Source: Bacillota bacterium (GTDB lineage: Bacteria; Bacillota; Clostridia; Lachnospirales; CAG-274). Taken from it: a DNA stretch of 46,177 nt. The notes beneath the pieces were generated by a model, which saw only the letters and a list, made by a program, of their open reading frames with translations, was not told the origin of the DNA and made no database searches. Location of the stretch: contig JAFUAF010000033.1 of NCBI GenBank assembly GCA_017460805.1, positions 1-46,177 on the forward strand, read 5' to 3'. A program made the translations under genes and the position numbers. How positions within the stretch are numbered: position 1 is the first letter of the stretch; each line of letters begins with the position of its first letter. Positions 32,801 through 41,612 of the stretch are shown here, in pieces.

Positions 32801-34576
32801 ATAAACTATCTGCAAAATGCTGTCGAGATTCAGATAAAAATGGCGCAGGGAGCAAAACCCGGCGAGGGCGGTCATCTTCCCGGAAAGAAAGTCTATCCGT
32901 GGATAGCAAAGGCAAGAAATTCAACACCCGGCGTGGCTCTTATTTCGCCGCCTCCGCACCATGATATTTACTCTATCGAAGACCTGGCACAGCTTATACA
33001 CGACCTTAAAAACGCAAACAGAAACGCAAGGATAAGCGTTAAACTGGTTTCCGAAGCGGGTGTCGGCACGATAGCCGTAGGTGTGGCAAAAGGCCGTGCA
33101 GACGTTATTCTTGTAAGCGGTTATGACGGCGGTACGGGCGCGGCACCCAGAACGAGCGTAAGACACGCAGGTCTGCCTTGGGAACTTGGTATAGCCGAAA
33201 CTCATCAGGCTTTGCTGATGAACAATTTAAGAAACAGAGTTGTGATAGAAACGGACGGCAAGCTTCTGACAGGCCGTGATGTAGCCGTTGCCTGCCTTTT
33301 GGGTGCGGAAGAATTCGGCTTTGCAACAGCTCCGCTTGTAACGATGGGCTGTGTGATGATGCGTGTGTGCAATCAGGATACCTGCCCCGTAGGTGTGGCT
33401 ACTCAAAATCCCGAACTGCGAAAAAGGTTTGCGGGCAAGCCCGAATATATTGAAAACTTCATGCGTTTTATTGCAAGGGATCTGCGTGAATGGATGGCGA
33501 AGATCGGCGTAAGGACGATAAACGAAATGGTCGGCCATGTTGAAAAGCTTGCGCCCAAGCATCTCCACCATTGGAAAGCAAAGGAAATAGACCTTACAAA
33601 TATGCTTTATCAGCCCAAGATATGTTCAAATGACAGCGAGAGATATTTTAATACTCCGCAGGATCACGAACTTGAAAAGTGCCTTGATGTAAACGCACTT
33701 GTAAGGCTTTGTCAGCCTGCCATAAATGAAGGGAAAAAGATTTCGGCATCACTTGCGATAAGCAATACCGACCGTGTCTGCGGTACGATACTTTCTTCGG
33801 AAATAACAAGGAAGTACGGCGAAGCGGGACTTCCCGACGAACTTATAGAACTTGATTTTGTCGGCTCTGCGGGTCAGAGTTTCGGCGCATTCCAGACCCA
33901 TGGCGTAACAATGAAACTCGAGGGCGATGCAAACGACTATATCGGCAAGGGTCTTTCGGGCGGCCGAATAGTGGCAGTGCCGTCAAAAAAGGCAAAATTT
34001 AAGGCAGATGAAAACATTATAATAGGAAATGTGGCGTTTTACGGTGCAGTCAGCGGCGAGGCGTATATAAACGGTATCGCGGGCGAGCGTTTTTGCGTAA
34101 GAAACAGCGGTATGACGGCTGTTGTCGAGGGCGTGGGCCAGCACGGCTGCGAATATATGACGGGCGGCAAGGTGGCTGTTCTCGGTGCTGTCGGCAAAAA
34201 CTTCGGCGCGGGTATGTCGGGCGGTGTTGCATACGTCTACAACAAGACCAAGGATTTTGAGAGCAAATGCAACAAGGCGCTTGTCCTGCTTGAAAAAGTA
34301 AAAGATGACGAAGATATTTCGGAACTTAAAATCATGCTTGAAAATCATGTTAAATATACAAATTCCGAAACGGCAAAAGCGATACTTGAAAACTTTGACA
34401 AGGAAGTAAAGAATTTCGTAAAAGTCATTCCTGCGGCATACAAGGAAATGATAACGGAGATCAAGCGCTGCAAGGCAAAGGGTCTTTCGGACGAGGATGC
34501 GATAATGGATGCTTTTATCGAGGTAAGCGGAACGACAATGATAAAAAAGACGGAAAGGAGTGCGGCAAATGGGTAA
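29858..34576 (+). CDS. gltB: Glutamate synthase large subunit
   Basis: 1572 residues. Takes the amide of glutamine and makes two glutamates from 2-oxoglutarate. The N-terminal Ntn glutaminase has its nucleophile at Cys22 (DNCGIGFI) after a 21-residue propeptide. The central and FMN domains carry GEGGEEAERF, KPGEGGHLPGKKV and SPPPHHDIYSIEDL. The 3Fe-4S cysteines are in MMRVCNQDTCPVGVATQ. The C-terminal GXGXG-type beta-helix ends the protein. ATG 29858 has AAAGGA eight bases upstream; ATG 29807 is open but poorly supported. It overlaps gltD by 8 bp. Confidence 0.96.
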   Translation: MTQNGLPQKQGLYDPRFEHDNCGIGFIANIKGKRSHKIINDAVQILENLAHRGGVGSEPDTGDGAGILIQIPHDFMKKVCANEAIALPDEGDYGVGMLFLSPDVETRTQSLKTLAGIISEEGMEYLGMREVPTYAKCIGESARTAMPRIVQIFIKRPEDAKKGLEFERKLYLVLKRSEKEIRGTGSDPYFYFASLSSRTIVYKGMLTPDQVTRFYLDLMDLDMQTAIALVHSRFSTNTFPSWERAHPNRYLIHNGEINTIRGNVNWTHAREKIFETDIFGEDISKIYPVINEDGSDSAMLDNYIQMLELAGFSLPKAIMMAVPEPWENDKSMDAAKRAFYEYNSTTGEAWDGPAAVGFTNGTLVGAVLDRNGLRPARYYVTDDDTVILSSEVGVLNVPEDKIIEKKRLEPGKMLLIDTEAGRIIPDEEIKNTVSSEFPYEKWVKENMLDIDNIHSGRKGGLWADLAADMREEVMKHPYGELMANRLIEIENLFVNKENDFDTDIPLLTRQKAFGYTWEDVDMTLKGIVETGEDPITAMGTDTPLACLSDKPQLLYNYFKQLFAQVTNPPIDAIREEIVTGTDIYLGGERNLLEPKGRNCRRIRCASPILTNKQLQALKTIDEQDFKAVTISILYDPAEKEGLSNAIENIFKAVDIAIENKYNIIVLSDKGVNAQKCAIPALLAGAGLHHHLIRKGTRMKVSIVLETGEPREVHHFAVLLGYGINAIAPYLVYETLEDMAKNESITKSADEAVSTYINAVTHGIVKIMSKMGISTVQSYMGAQIFEALGISKRVVDRFFTGTATRIGGITMKHIAKEAQMRHENAFKPQTENDALEAGGDYKWRRGGEYHMYNPKSIYLLQKACREGDYKLYKEFANMMNDTNEQLCTIRGLLDIRTVDKPINIDEVESVESIVKRFKTGAMSYGSISKEAHECMAIAMNRLGGKSNSGEGGEEAERFTPDENGDLRRSAIKQVASGRFGVTINYLQNAVEIQIKMAQGAKPGEGGHLPGKKVYPWIAKARNSTPGVALISPPPHHDIYSIEDLAQLIHDLKNANRNARISVKLVSEAGVGTIAVGVAKGRADVILVSGYDGGTGAAPRTSVRHAGLPWELGIAETHQALLMNNLRNRVVIETDGKLLTGRDVAVACLLGAEEFGFATAPLVTMGCVMMRVCNQDTCPVGVATQNPELRKRFAGKPEYIENFMRFIARDLREWMAKIGVRTINEMVGHVEKLAPKHLHHWKAKEIDLTNMLYQPKICSNDSERYFNTPQDHELEKCLDVNALVRLCQPAINEGKKISASLAISNTDRVCGTILSSEITRKYGEAGLPDELIELDFVGSAGQSFGAFQTHGVTMKLEGDANDYIGKGLSGGRIVAVPSKKAKFKADENIIIGNVAFYGAVSGEAYINGIAGERFCVRNSGMTAVVEGVGQHGCEYMTGGKVAVLGAVGKNFGAGMSGGVAYVYNKTKDFESKCNKALVLLEKVKDDEDISELKIMLENHVKYTNSETAKAILENFDKEVKNFVKVIPAAYKEMITEIKRCKAKGLSDEDAIMDAFIEVSGTTMIKKTERSAANG

Positions 34577-36029
34577 ACCGACAGGATTTCTTGAATATGA
34601 AAGAGAGCTTCCGAAGGACAGGCCTGCGGAGGAAAGAATGAAAGATTGGGCAGAATTTCACACGCATTGCGACAGCAAATTTTTGTGTAAACAGGCGGCA
34701 AGGTGTATGAACTGCGGTGCGCCGTTTTGTCACACGGGAGACCCCGTTGTGGGCGGCTGCCCGCTCGGAAACCTTATACCCGAGTGGAACGACCTTGTCT
34801 ATCACGGCAAAATTGAAGAGGCATATAAAAGACTTTCAAAAACAAGCAATTTTCCCGAATTTACGGGGCGTGTCTGCCCCGCACTCTGTGAGGGCAGCTG
34901 TACCGCGGGACTTAACGGCGATGCCGTGACCGTCAAAAATATAGAAGTCCACATCATAGACTATATGTTTGAAAACGGGAAGATACAGCCCAGAATACCC
35001 AAGTTTTCAACGGGTAAAAGCGTTGCCGTTATCGGCTCGGGGCCGTCGGGGCTTGCCTGTGCCGATACGCTTAATCAGCTTGGCTATAAAGTGACCGTTT
35101 TTGAACGCTCCGACAGGGCAGGCGGTCTTCTGATGTACGGCATACCCAATATGAAGCTTGATAAAAAGGTGGTTCAAAGACGTATCGACCTGCTTAAAAA
35201 AGAGGGTATAACTTTTATCACAAATACAGAGGTCGGCAAAAATTATCCCGCGGCAAAAGTCGTGAATGAATTTGATGCACTTGTGCTTTGCTGCGGCGCA
35301 ACACATCCGCGCGATCTTCAGGCGGACGGAAGAAACGATGTCAAGGGCATACATTTTGCGGTAGATTTTCTTAAAGCAAATACAAAAAGCCTGCTTGACA
35401 GCGAGCTTGCGGACAAGAAATATATTTCCGCAGAGGGTAAAGACGTTATTATTGTCGGCGGCGGAGATACGGGCACGGACTGTGTGGGCACTTCTATCCG
35501 TCACGGCTGCAAAAGCGTGACTCAGCTTGAAATAATGCCCGAACTGCCCGTTTCAAGAACGGCTGCCAACCATTGGCCGCAGTGGCCGCGAATCAAAAAG
35601 GTCGATTACGGACAGGAAGAAGCCGAGTTTCTATACGGCAAAGACCCGCGCGAATATCTGACAACGGTAACAAAAATAGTAGGGGATGAAAACGGCGATA
35701 TAAAGGAAGTACACACGGTAAAAGTGGAGTGGGTCAGCGAAAACGGCAAAATGTTTCCAAAGCCGATAAAGGGAACGGAAAAGGTCATGCCTTGTCAGCT
35801 TATGCTGCTTGCAATGGGCTTTACGGGCCCCGAAGATACGCTTATAAAGCAGCTTTCGCTTGAAACCGATGCAAGAAGCAATATAAAGGCGCAGTACGGC
35901 AAGTTTGAAACAAGTCTTAAAGGCGTGTTTGCCGCAGGCGATGCAAGGCGGGGACAAAGCCTTGTGGTCTGGGCGATACACGAGGGACGGGAAGCGGCAA
36001 AAGCCGTTGACGAATATCTTAAGAGGTGA
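34569..36029 (+). CDS. gltD: Glutamate synthase small subunit
   Basis: 486 residues. NAD(P)H-oxidising FAD subunit that passes electrons through two 4Fe-4S clusters to GltB. Cysteine motifs at the N-terminus: CMNCGAPFCHTGDPVVGGCP and CPALCEGSCTAGL. FAD-binding VIGSGPSGLACADTL is at about residue 150, NAD(P)-binding VGGGDTGTDCVGTSIRHGC at about 300, and FAAGDARRGQSLVVWAIHEG near the end. ATG 34569 follows AAAGGAG by nine bases and lies inside the gltB end. Confidence 0.96.
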   Translation: MGKPTGFLEYERELPKDRPAEERMKDWAEFHTHCDSKFLCKQAARCMNCGAPFCHTGDPVVGGCPLGNLIPEWNDLVYHGKIEEAYKRLSKTSNFPEFTGRVCPALCEGSCTAGLNGDAVTVKNIEVHIIDYMFENGKIQPRIPKFSTGKSVAVIGSGPSGLACADTLNQLGYKVTVFERSDRAGGLLMYGIPNMKLDKKVVQRRIDLLKKEGITFITNTEVGKNYPAAKVVNEFDALVLCCGATHPRDLQADGRNDVKGIHFAVDFLKANTKSLLDSELADKKYISAEGKDVIIVGGGDTGTDCVGTSIRHGCKSVTQLEIMPELPVSRTAANHWPQWPRIKKVDYGQEEAEFLYGKDPREYLTTVTKIVGDENGDIKEVHTVKVEWVSENGKMFPKPIKGTEKVMPCQLMLLAMGFTGPEDTLIKQLSLETDARSNIKAQYGKFETSLKGVFAAGDARRGQSLVVWAIHEGREAAKAVDEYLKR

Positions 36030-36033
36030 GAAA

Positions 36034-37413
36034 ATGTCAAATTTGCACGAGGAATGTGGAGTATTCGGTATTTACGATCCTTTGGGAGACCCCGCGGCAA
36101 CAACATATTACGGGCTTGTCAGTTTACAGCACAGAGGACAGGAGGGCTGCGGTATAGCCGTGAACCGCGACAGGGAGATATTTCATTACAAGGACAGGGG
36201 ACTTGTAAACGAAGTATTTAACGAGGAAGTCCTTGAAAAACTAAAAGGCAGAATGGCGATAGGCCATGTGCGCTATTCAACGGCAGGCGGTAAAACGCGC
36301 GAAAATGTTCAGCCCTTGGTTTTAAGATATATAAAAGGGTCGCTTGCCATAAGCCACAACGGAAATATTACCAACACGGCCGAGTTAAAAAAAGAACTTG
36401 AACACAACGGAGCTATTTTTCAGACAACTTCCGACACAGAGATAATCGCTTATCTGATAGCGAGGGAGCGCATAAACACCCCGTCTATAGAAGAAGCGGT
36501 AAAAAAGGCCATGCAAAAGCTTAAAGGGGCGTTTTCGCTTTTGATAATGAGCCCCAACAAGCTTATTGCGGCGCGCGACCCGTGGGGATTCAGACCGCTT
36601 TCTATGGGGAAACGTGACAATGCGATAGTTTTTGCAAGCGAGACCTGTGCTTTTGATGCGGTGGATGCGCATTTTGTCAGGAATATCCTGCCGGGCGAGG
36701 TAGTTACGGTTGAAGACGGGGATATCCGCACGGATACGGAACTTTGCGGCAATTCCTCTCATCTTTGTATATTTGAGCATATATATTTTGCACGACCCGA
36801 CAGCGTTATCGAAAACGAAGTAGTGCATGAATGTAGAAAGCGCGCAGGGGCTTTTCTTGCACAGCAGGCACCCGTTGATGCGGATATAGTGATAGGCGTG
36901 CCCGACAGCGGGCTTTCGGCGGCGCAGGGCTATGCGGAATACAGCGGTATACCCGAGGATACGGGTTTTATAAAAAACAAGTATATTGCAAGGACTTTTA
37001 TCAAGCCGACGCAAAATCAGCGCGAGACCGCAGTAAAAATGAAATTGAATGTGCTTAAAAGTGCGGTAAACGGCAAGAGAGTCGTTATGGTGGATGACAG
37101 TATCGTCAGAGGTACGACAAGCGGCAGGATAGTTAAAATGCTGCGTGATGCGGGCGCAAAAGAAGTCCATGTGCGTATCAGTTCGCCGCCTTTTACACAC
37201 CCCTGCTTTTTCGGTACGGATGTTCCGTCAAGGGATCAGCTGATAGCGAATAAAATGACGGTGGAGGAGACCGCAAAATATATCAATGCCGATTCTCTTG
37301 AATATTTAAGCCTTGAAAATTTGAAAAAAATCGCACCCAACAGCAGCTGCGGCTTTTGTACCGCCTGCTTTACGGGGGATTATGCGGTAAATGTGGAGCA
37401 TTTGATGAGTTAA
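36034..37413 (+). CDS. purF: Amidophosphoribosyltransferase
   Basis: 459 residues. Glutamine PRPP amidotransferase, first step of purine synthesis. A 7-residue propeptide precedes the nucleophile Cys8 (HEECGVFGIYDP); the PRPP site is VVMVDDSIVRGTTSGRIV. Cysteines that ligate the 4Fe-4S cluster in the Bacillus enzyme are present (HLCIFEHIYFARPDS, THPCFFGTD, CGFCTACF). GAGGTG precedes the ATG, 4 bp after gltD, so it is part of the gltBD transcript. Its stop codon TAA is also the first triplet of the inverted repeat of the element that follows. Confidence 0.95.
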   Translation: MSNLHEECGVFGIYDPLGDPAATTYYGLVSLQHRGQEGCGIAVNRDREIFHYKDRGLVNEVFNEEVLEKLKGRMAIGHVRYSTAGGKTRENVQPLVLRYIKGSLAISHNGNITNTAELKKELEHNGAIFQTTSDTEIIAYLIARERINTPSIEEAVKKAMQKLKGAFSLLIMSPNKLIAARDPWGFRPLSMGKRDNAIVFASETCAFDAVDAHFVRNILPGEVVTVEDGDIRTDTELCGNSSHLCIFEHIYFARPDSVIENEVVHECRKRAGAFLAQQAPVDADIVIGVPDSGLSAAQGYAEYSGIPEDTGFIKNKYIARTFIKPTQNQRETAVKMKLNVLKSAVNGKRVVMVDDSIVRGTTSGRIVKMLRDAGAKEVHVRISSPPFTHPCFFGTDVPSRDQLIANKMTVEETAKYINADSLEYLSLENLKKIAPNSSCGFCTACFTGDYAVNVEHLMS

Positions 37414-37712
37414 ATTGTTGTTTAACGGCTTTTTTTGCAGGGGCGCTGCCCCTGCACCCCGCCCACTTTTCAAAAAAGTGGGTCCAAACATATTGCGCGA
37501 ATAAAGATTAACTAAATTTGAAGTTATACTCCGCGGCTGGGTTTTAGTGCTGCAAATGTACATTTGCAGCAGGTTTTAGATGCGCCGCGGTGTCAATGTA
37601 TGAATTGAATATAAGTATATTCGCGAATATGTTTTCCCTCGCTTTTCTAAAAAGCGAGCGGGGGTGCAGGGGGCAGAGCCCCCGCATAAAACTGTCGCTA
37701 AACAACAATTTA
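37411..37712. mobile_element. 302-bp MITE-like palindromic element
   Basis: Perfect 14-bp terminal inverted repeats, TAAATTGTTGTTTA (37411-37424) and its complement (37699-37712), each ending in TA. The body is one large imperfect palindrome centred on the perfect CTGCAAATGTACATTTGCAG (near 37553-37572). Hairpins are paired on both sides: GCAGGGGC/GCCCCTGC and CCCACTTTT/AAAAGTGGG on the left, CTCGCTTTT/AAAAGCGAG and GGGGGC/GCCCCC on the right, with CCGCGGC/GCCGCGG further in. There is no ORF. It fills the purF-dapF gap. Confidence 0.8.
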
Positions 37713-37736
37713 TTGTCTATACGAGAGGAGTAGTAT

Positions 37737-38567
37737 ATGAAATTTACAAAAATGCAGGGATGCGGAAACGATTATGTATATATAAACTGTTTTGAGGAAA
37801 AAATTGACGACCCGTCGGAACTTTCCAAGGTAATAAGTGACAGGCATTTCGGCGTAGGTTCGGACGGGCTTGTGCTTATTTGCCCGAGTGAGCAAGCCGA
37901 CTGCCGAATGCGAATGTTCAACCCCGACGGCAGTGAGTCCGAAATGTGCGGCAATGCGGTGCGCTGTGTTGCAAAATACGTTTATGACAGGAATATAGCG
38001 CATAAAAAGAATATTTCCGTCGAGACCCTTGCGGGCATAAAATACATAGATGTACATACGGACGAAAACGACAAGGCCGTTTTGCTTACGGTAGATATGG
38101 GTGCGCCGATACTTGTGCCGACCGAAATACCTGTTGTTTCGGGAGATAACTTTCTTAAACTGTCGGCTTACGGAAAGGACTTTGATTTTACCTGTGTTTC
38201 AATGGGAAATCCTCATGCGGTGACGTTTATAGATACCCCCGTAAAGGATTTTGATGTCGAAAAATACGGGAAAGTTTTTGAAATTGATGAACACTTCCCG
38301 AGAAAGGCAAATATAGAATTTGTCGAAGTTGTTGATAATACGCATCTTAAAATGCGTGTCTGGGAACGCGGTACGGGCGAGACCCTTGCCTGCGGAACGG
38401 GGACCTGCGCAACAGTCGCTGCCGCGTGCCTTAATAAAATCAGCCCGCGTGAAAAGATAGAGGTCGAACTTTTGGGCGGCAAACTTATAATTGAATGGAA
38501 GAATGACGGCCATGTTTATATGACGGGTCCTGCACAGTTCAGTTTTGACGGAGAATGGATGAGGTGA
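37737..38567 (+). CDS. dapF: Diaminopimelate epimerase
   Basis: 276 residues. Interconverts LL- and meso-diaminopimelate for lysine and peptidoglycan. Both catalytic Cys are in place: SEMCGNAVRCVAKYV and ETLACGTGTCATVAAA. The opening FTKMQGCGNDYVYIN is typical. GAGAGGAG precedes the ATG. It is followed 4 bp later by dapL, a common pairing in bacteria with the aminotransferase route. Confidence 0.96.
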   Translation: MKFTKMQGCGNDYVYINCFEEKIDDPSELSKVISDRHFGVGSDGLVLICPSEQADCRMRMFNPDGSESEMCGNAVRCVAKYVYDRNIAHKKNISVETLAGIKYIDVHTDENDKAVLLTVDMGAPILVPTEIPVVSGDNFLKLSAYGKDFDFTCVSMGNPHAVTFIDTPVKDFDVEKYGKVFEIDEHFPRKANIEFVEVVDNTHLKMRVWERGTGETLACGTGTCATVAAACLNKISPREKIEVELLGGKLIIEWKNDGHVYMTGPAQFSFDGEWMR

Positions 38568-38571
38568 TGAT

Positions 38572-39753
38572 ATGAATCTTAATAAAAATTTTGCCGAACT
38601 GAAAGAAAGCTATCTTTTCAGCGAGGTAGCAAAAAAAGTAAACGCATTTCAGGCGGCAAACCCCGATAAAGAGGTCATCCGCATGGGTATAGGCGACGTA
38701 ACGCTCCCGCTTGCGGAAACCGTAATAAAAGCACTTCATAAGGCTGTTGACGAAATGGGTGCGGCGGAAACTTTCCGCGGTTACGGCCCCGAGCAGGGCT
38801 ATGATTTTCTGAGAACAGCCATAAAAAATTATTACGCACAAAACGGCGCGGAGCTTGACATTGACGAGATCTTTGTATCGGACGGAGCAAAGTCCGATAT
38901 AGGCAATATAACCGATCTTTTTTCAAAGGACAATACCGTTCTTATTCCCGACCCCGTTTATCCCGTTTACGTTGATACGAATATTATGAACGGGCGGAAA
39001 ATAATCTATATGGATGGTACGGCGGAAAACGGATTTTTGCCAATGCCCGATAAAAATGTCAAGGCCGATATCATTTATCTTTGTTCGCCCAATAACCCCA
39101 CGGGCGCCTGCTATACCAAGGCACAGCTTGAAGAATGGGTGGCTTATGCGCTTGAAAACAATGCACTTATCCTTTTTGACTCGGCTTATGAAAGCTTTGT
39201 TTCGGACAAAGAACTCCCGCGCAGTATTTATTCTGTGAAAGATGCAAAAAAATGTGCAATAGAATTTTGTTCGCTGTCAAAGACGGCGGGCTTTACGGGG
39301 CTTCGCTGCGGTTATACAATAGTGCCAAAGGCTATAGAAAGCGGCGGCATGAGCCTTAATAAAATGTGGTTAAGACGGCAGACGACAAAGTTCAACGGTG
39401 TGCCCTATATCGTACAGCGTGCCGCAGAGGCTGTTTTCAGCACGGACGGAATAAGCGAGACCCGCAGCATTGTCGCACATTACAAGCAAAATGCGCAGAT
39501 AATGGCAAAAACTATGGAAGAAACGGGCACAAGATTTTTCGGAGGGGTCAATTCGCCTTATATATGGTTTGAGTGTCCGTTTGGAATGGACAGCTGGCAA
39601 TTTTTTGAATTTATGCTTGAAAAAATAGCCGTTGTCGGAACACCCGGCGCGGGCTTCGGCAAAAACGGAAATAATTTCTTCCGTCTGACTGCGTTTAACA
39701 GCAAAGAAAACACCGTAAAGGCTATGGAGCGCTTCAAAACATTATTGAAATGA
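38572..39753 (+). CDS. dapL: LL-diaminopimelate aminotransferase
   Basis: 393 residues, PLP fold type I. Converts tetrahydrodipicolinate directly to LL-diaminopimelate, by-passing the acyl routes. FAELKESYLFSEVAKKVNAF, VIRMGIGDVTLPL, YGPEQGYDFLRTAI, LCSPNNPTGA and the PLP Lys in EFCSLSKTAGFTGLRCGYT are all DapL-like. The link to dapF supports the choice over other aminotransferases. GAGGTGAT lies before the ATG. Confidence 0.93.
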   Translation: MNLNKNFAELKESYLFSEVAKKVNAFQAANPDKEVIRMGIGDVTLPLAETVIKALHKAVDEMGAAETFRGYGPEQGYDFLRTAIKNYYAQNGAELDIDEIFVSDGAKSDIGNITDLFSKDNTVLIPDPVYPVYVDTNIMNGRKIIYMDGTAENGFLPMPDKNVKADIIYLCSPNNPTGACYTKAQLEEWVAYALENNALILFDSAYESFVSDKELPRSIYSVKDAKKCAIEFCSLSKTAGFTGLRCGYTIVPKAIESGGMSLNKMWLRRQTTKFNGVPYIVQRAAEAVFSTDGISETRSIVAHYKQNAQIMAKTMEETGTRFFGGVNSPYIWFECPFGMDSWQFFEFMLEKIAVVGTPGAGFGKNGNNFFRLTAFNSKENTVKAMERFKTLLK

Positions 39754-39757
39754 TCAA

Positions 39758-39786
39758 TTGCAAAAAAAGCTTATGTGTGCTATAAT
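39758..39786 (+). promoter_or_regulatory. Predicted promoter of cobT
   Basis: TTGCAA (39758-39763), 17 bp, TATAAT (39781-39786), 44 bp before the start codon. Confidence 0.65.
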
Positions 39787-39829
39787 GTCCTTAAAACAAA
39801 AAAATTCGGTACATATAAGGAATTGTAAT

Positions 39830-40882
39830 ATGGATCATAATATAGAGATAAAAAAATTTGACATCGGGGCGTACAAGGCGGCAAAGGCGCATTGGCTCTC
39901 GATAGCGAAGCCCTTGTTCAGTCTTGGCGGGTTTGAGGAAATGACGGCGAAGATAGCGGGCATAAAGGGCAGGGCGGATTTTTCGCTCGGCAAAAAAGCG
40001 CTTGTGATAATGTGTGCGGACAACGGGGTCGTTTGTGAGGGCGTGACCCAGACGGGGCAGGCGGTAACGGCAACTGTGACGGGCAATTTTGCTTTAGGCG
40101 AAACAAGTGTCTGCAAAATGGCCGAATATGCGGGGGCAGACGTTTTCCCCGTGGATATAGGCGTGGTATCAGATGTGGAAAATGTGACGGACAAGTCCAA
40201 AAAACTGATGTACGGCACAAACGATATTTTAAAAGGCCCTGCCATGACAAGGGAAACGGCAAAAAAGGCTATTCGGCTCGGTATAGATACGGTCGGGGAG
40301 TTGACGGAAAAGGGCTATGACATTATCTGTACGGGGGAAATGGGCATAGGCAACACCACAACTTCAAGCGCTGTGACTTCCGTTTTGCTCGGGCTTCCCG
40401 CAGAAGTCACAACGGGCAGGGGCGCGGGTCTTACAAGCGAGGCTTTGCAGCGTAAAATTTCCGTGGTAAAAAAAGCCGTCGAGGTCAACAGCCCCGACAG
40501 GAGTGATATTATTGATGTTTTGTCAAAGGTCGGCGGGCTTGATATCGCCGGCCTTGTCGGCGTTTTTATCGGCGGAGCGGTGCATGGTACGCCTGTTGTG
40601 ATAGACGGGTTTATCTCTGCGGCGGCGGCTTTGTGTGCGGTAAGGCTGTGCGAGGGCGCACGGGATTTCATCATCCCCTCGCATTTTTCCAAAGAGCCCG
40701 CCGTAAGTGCGCTGTTTGAAGAACTTGGCATGAAGCCCGTTATTGATGCCGATATGTGTCTCGGAGAGGGAACGGGTGCGGTCATGCTGATGCCGCTTTT
40801 GGATATGTCGCTTGCGGTCTATAAGGGAATGAAAACTTTTGACACATGGAACGGAAACGAAAAATATAAAATTCTGGAGTAA
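39830..40882 (+). CDS. cobT: Nicotinate-nucleotide:dimethylbenzimidazole phosphoribosyltransferase
   Basis: 350 residues. Activates the lower base of cobalamin to alpha-ribazole phosphate. GRADFSLGKKALVIMCADNGVV, EMGIGNTTTSSAVTSVLLG, GGLDIAGLVGVFIGGA and the catalytic Glu in CLGEGTGAVMLMPLLDM are typical. The frame is open to 39758, but ATG 39830 follows AAGGA by nine bases. It forms a small operon with cobC, 17 kb from the main cobalamin operon. Confidence 0.95.
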   Translation: MDHNIEIKKFDIGAYKAAKAHWLSIAKPLFSLGGFEEMTAKIAGIKGRADFSLGKKALVIMCADNGVVCEGVTQTGQAVTATVTGNFALGETSVCKMAEYAGADVFPVDIGVVSDVENVTDKSKKLMYGTNDILKGPAMTRETAKKAIRLGIDTVGELTEKGYDIICTGEMGIGNTTTSSAVTSVLLGLPAEVTTGRGAGLTSEALQRKISVVKKAVEVNSPDRSDIIDVLSKVGGLDIAGLVGVFIGGAVHGTPVVIDGFISAAAALCAVRLCEGARDFIIPSHFSKEPAVSALFEELGMKPVIDADMCLGEGTGAVMLMPLLDMSLAVYKGMKTFDTWNGNEKYKILE

Positions 40883-40899
40883 TATACGGGGTAATATAT

Positions 40900-41472
40900 A
40901 TGAAGAAAATTATTTTTATCCGCCACGGCAAGACAGAGGGCAATATTGCGGGGCGGTATATCGGACGAACGGACGAGCCGCTTGCAAAGGCGGGCATAGA
41001 CGAGCTTTCGGGCAGGAAATATCCCTGCGCCGATGCCGTTATTTCAAGCCCCATGAAGCGCTGTGTGCAGACGGCGGGTATAATTTATCCCAAAATGGAA
41101 ATAATTACATATAACGACCTGCGCGAATGTGATTTCGGCTATTTTGAAAACAAGACGAATGCTCAGCTCAAAACAGATCCTACCTATATAAAGTGGATAG
41201 AAAATGCGGGGCGCATACCTTTCCCCGGAGGAGAGAATGCCGCGGATTTTTCGGAACGCGCTTCGGCGGCTTTTGAACAGGCACTTATAGAAAACAATGC
41301 GCAGACTCTTGCTTTTACGGTACACGGCGGTATAATAATGGCTCTTATGGAAAAATACTGCGAAGAAAAGCGTACTTTTTACGAATGGCACGTAAAAAAC
41401 GGCGGGGGCTATATCTGTGAGTGGAACGAAGAGGAAAAATGCCTGCACAGACTTGAAGATCTGCTGTTTTAG
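40900..41472 (+). CDS. cobC: Alpha-ribazole phosphatase (histidine phosphatase family)
   Basis: 190 residues. Phosphoglycerate-mutase-like fold with the catalytic His in FIRHGKTEGN (about 6-15), the second His in FTVHGGIIMAL and Glu/Arg in DLRECDFGYFEN. Alone it could be any histidine phosphatase; being 17 bp behind cobT makes removal of phosphate from alpha-ribazole phosphate (or adenosylcobalamin phosphate) the likely role. Confidence 0.85.
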   Translation: MKKIIFIRHGKTEGNIAGRYIGRTDEPLAKAGIDELSGRKYPCADAVISSPMKRCVQTAGIIYPKMEIITYNDLRECDFGYFENKTNAQLKTDPTYIKWIENAGRIPFPGGENAADFSERASAAFEQALIENNAQTLAFTVHGGIIMALMEKYCEEKRTFYEWHVKNGGGYICEWNEEEKCLHRLEDLLF

Positions 41473-41577
41473 AATATTTTGTTTGGGCATAGTGTAAGGT
41501 CTGACCCCGTGATTTATACTTTATAATGGACAATTTTAACAAAGTTTTGTTTTTTGGTAAAATCCAAAAATAAAAGC

Positions 41578-41606
41578 TTGATTTTTGTGTGGGGATTTGG
41601 TATACT
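41578..41606 (+). promoter_or_regulatory. Predicted promoter of the alpha ribosomal operon
   Basis: TTGATT (41578-41583), 17 bp, TATACT (41601-41606). It gives a leader of about 245 nt. Confidence 0.65.
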
Positions 41607-41612
41607 AAAAAC

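Noticed and set aside
41491-41510. Short AAGGTCTGACCCC motif behind cobC
   Set aside because: It resembles half of another palindromic repeat family, but no partner arm is found nearby, so it is not listed as a feature.
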